Of a stretch of 64,000 bases of DNA, positions 62,075-64,000 are shown piece after piece. Each line of letters opens with the position of its first letter. Within the stretch, counting starts at the first letter, position 1. A model generated the notes under the pieces. That model was not told the DNA's origin and did no database searches. It was given only the letters and a program-made list of their open reading frames with translations. Source of the stretch: Turnera subulata (lineage: Eukaryota > Streptophyta > Magnoliopsida > Malpighiales > Passifloraceae); the NCBI GenBank assembly GCA_028386065.3, contig JAKUCV010000266.1, positions 28,901 to 92,900 on the forward strand. The letters run 5' to 3'. The position numbers and the translations under genes are program-made.

Positions 62075-62420
62075 GGATAGACATCCCAAAAATAACAAAC
62101 CGGGATAGACATCCCAAGCATAGACATGCTTATCACACGAACACAGATCATGGCCACTACAAAACAGTCTCTAACCATCCGGTCGTACCTTTACTTACCA
62201 CGTGACAATTATATTACCGTCATTAAAATCAAATCGTAGGGATCGACATCCCTAACCAAAATACCAAGGATCGACATCCTTGTCACTATTCATTAATTAT
62301 ACCAATATACTTATTCCAAAAGACGCAGAAAATCGACACGGGGATAAACATCCCAAAATACCAAACCAAATACTGGGATAAACATCCCGACAACAATCAA
62401 GACCATGGGATAGACATCCC
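62075..62420. repeat. Array of eight short hairpins with a conserved loop and changing stems
   Basis: Hairpins of the type GGGAT-AGAC-ATCCC occur at 62075, 62102, 62117 (AGCAT-AGAC-ATGCT), 62237 (TAGGGAT-CGAC-ATCCCTA), 62266 (AAGGAT-CGAC-ATCCTT), 62341, 62375 and 62407 (GGGAT-AAAC or AGAC-ATCCC). Both stem strands change together while the NRAC loop stays. Confidence 0.85.
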
Positions 62421-63719
62421 GAACCAAACCACAACAATGCTACATGCAAATATCAACAACACGATAACCGAGTAATATAGGCACATATTGAAGGAAATCC
62501 ATCCTCACCTTGGCCGATTACTCAACTCCGGAAACTATGACCGGTACGATGCCGGCTCCTCGGGAAACTGCCCGATATCCAAAAACCTATACAACAAAAT
62601 CATACATACACATAAATGCACATATTCGGTATACTATGATGCCTATATTACGAATTAATCCCATCCCGATTACTTATCCTTTATTATTTCCATTTATCGA
62701 AAATATTTAACCATACGTATATCCGAATATAATTTCGGTACCATAATTTAATTAAAACTCTTTCAAAATTTATTTTCATAAAATAATTATAATTTCCAAA
62801 ATAATAATCTCCATAATTTTTCCAGAAAATAATAACGTATTTATAATTTTCAGAAAATATTTACATAGTATTTATCTTTTCCCTAAATATACAATAATAT
62901 TTTCCAACATCAAAATTATAATTACCTTTCATTACAAAGTACATATATATATATATAATTTCCATAACCATAATTTCCAGACGAAAATAATGTACGTATT
63001 AATTTTCCAGAAATTATTTTCAAGTTACATATATATTTTTTCCAATTAATAATAGTTTCCAAAACAAAACTTAATTATTTACCAAAGTATATACATTTAT
63101 ATTTTCTTCAAAATACCAGAATTAATTAGATCATAATTTTCTCAAGGTAATTATATTTTTTTCAGATTTTAGTTAGAATCCAGAAATTATAAATACATAT
63201 TTATATATATATATATATATATATAAAGAAATCCGGGCTGGGCTGAACAGGACCAAGCCCAGGCCATGCACTGTGCAAGCCCAAACCCAGCCCAACATCC
63301 AAGCCCAAGCCCATCGGTAACCAACAACCCAGAACCATATTCGCGACCCGAATACAATCGGACGGATCATGCAGGAATCGGGTTGCTCACCTCGGGTTTG
63401 GCGACGGCGGCACGACGACAGGCGCGAGGAGGGAAAGGCGAACACAGCAGCAGACGCGGCGGACGATGGCGACTCCACGAGCGGCGGAAAGGAGCGCTGG
63501 CGTCGTCGACGGGCTGAGCAGGGCGGAGAAGGAGCAGATCCGGGGTCTGCTCGCGGGTCAGCGGCGGTTGGCGGCGCGTCGACGGACGAAACCGGCAGGA
63601 CGCGACGGGGTCTTGATGGCGACGGCGAGACGAGGCCAACGGTGGCGGTGGTGCAGCGAACGGATGACCGGAGCTCCGTTTCGTGTACAGTAACGGTGGC
63701 GCGGCCGGGGTGACGCACT

Positions 63720-64000
63720 GTTCAAAGTTTTTTTTCTGTTTTTCTTTCTTTTTGTATTTTCTCTCCTTTTTTTTCTTTTTCCGAATTTTCTTCTTTTTTT
63801 TCTCATTTTTTTCTATTTTCTGTATATTTTTTTCCTTTTCTTTTTTTATTTCTTTTCCCTCTCTGTTTCTTTTCCTTCTTCCTATTTTTTCTTTTTTTTC
63901 TTTTCTCTTTTTTCTTCTTTTCTCTTCTTTTTTTTTCTTCTCTTTTCTTTTCTTTTTCTCTCTTTTTTTCTCTTCTCCTCTCTTTTTTTTTTCTTCTCTT
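63720..64000. repeat. Pyrimidine-rich low-complexity tract
   Basis: Almost pure T/C sequence to the window end. It corresponds to the A/G-rich tract near 47540-47620 in the full gypsy LTR, read on the other strand, but it is longer. Confidence 0.85.

Larger units (their letters stand above)
61482..64000 (-). repeat. LTR of a second, diverged gypsy element (minus strand, cut by window end)
   Basis: On the plus strand it starts TGAAACGCCCCGACCCGTATTTACCG, the complement of the 3' end of the gypsy LTRs above. It keeps their order of landmarks in reverse: GTGAGTCCGAAGTGCTCACC (61823), CCTCACCTTGGCCGATTA (62504), GGGTTGCTCACCTCGG (63380), a GC-rich block and a pyrimidine-rich tract. Overall similarity is low, so it is a related family rather than another copy. 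The internal region lies beyond 64000. Confidence 0.75.

Overview
The window is nuclear DNA of a flowering plant, most likely a eudicot. Genes are split by AT-rich introns with GT/AG borders. The gene set is plant-specific (a CKI1-type histidine kinase, an AGL12-type MADS-box factor, a DUF579 xylan methyltransferase, GDSL lipases), and much of the sequence is LTR retrotransposon. I cannot name the species.

Genic part, about 1-11.7 kb and 19.5-41.8 kb. In order: a universal stress protein (+, 332-1416); a CKI1-like hybrid histidine kinase (+, 2713-6792, 7 exons); the QTRT2 subunit of queuine tRNA-ribosyltransferase (-, 7874-11658, 10 exons); a glucuronoxylan 4-O-methyltransferase (+, 19502-20422, single exon); a small conserved plant protein of unknown function (+, 21853-22926); a LysM protein with a C-terminal membrane segment (-, 24208-26835, 7 exons); two convergent paralogous GDSL esterase/lipases (+, 28147-29903 and -, 31559-34045, 5 exons each with matching intron phases); and an AGL12-like MADS-box factor (-, 37283-41832, 7 exons). 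I assembled the exons by hand from splice sites and reading phase. All eight multi-exon models stay open from ATG to stop.

Mobile part. At 12-18 kb there is a long-TIR MITE with an internal minisatellite, abutted by a decayed Ty1/copia element that lacks reverse transcriptase. Its leader carries 16 copies of a short palindrome. A perfect 328-bp inverted repeat lies just beyond. At 36.4-37.1 kb a retroposed segment is flanked by a 16-bp target duplication. At 46.9-58.8 kb there is a three-level nest: a hAT-like element (about 0.9 kb) holds an 11-kb Ty3/gypsy chromovirus-type element with 2.8-kb LTRs and a 5-bp target duplication, and that element's pol gene is cut by a 683-bp twin palindromic element. 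From 61.5 kb to the window edge lies a diverged LTR of related type on the minus strand, with an array of short hairpins whose stems covary.

The host genes look like independent single loci rather than a pathway cluster. CKI1 and AGL12 are developmental regulators, GXM acts on secondary-wall xylan, and the GDSL pair is a local duplication. The least ordinary sequences are the twin palindromic element (52385-53067), the covarying hairpin array (62075-62420), the palindrome array in the copia leader (14590-15065), and exon-like modules conserved between two diverged LTRs.
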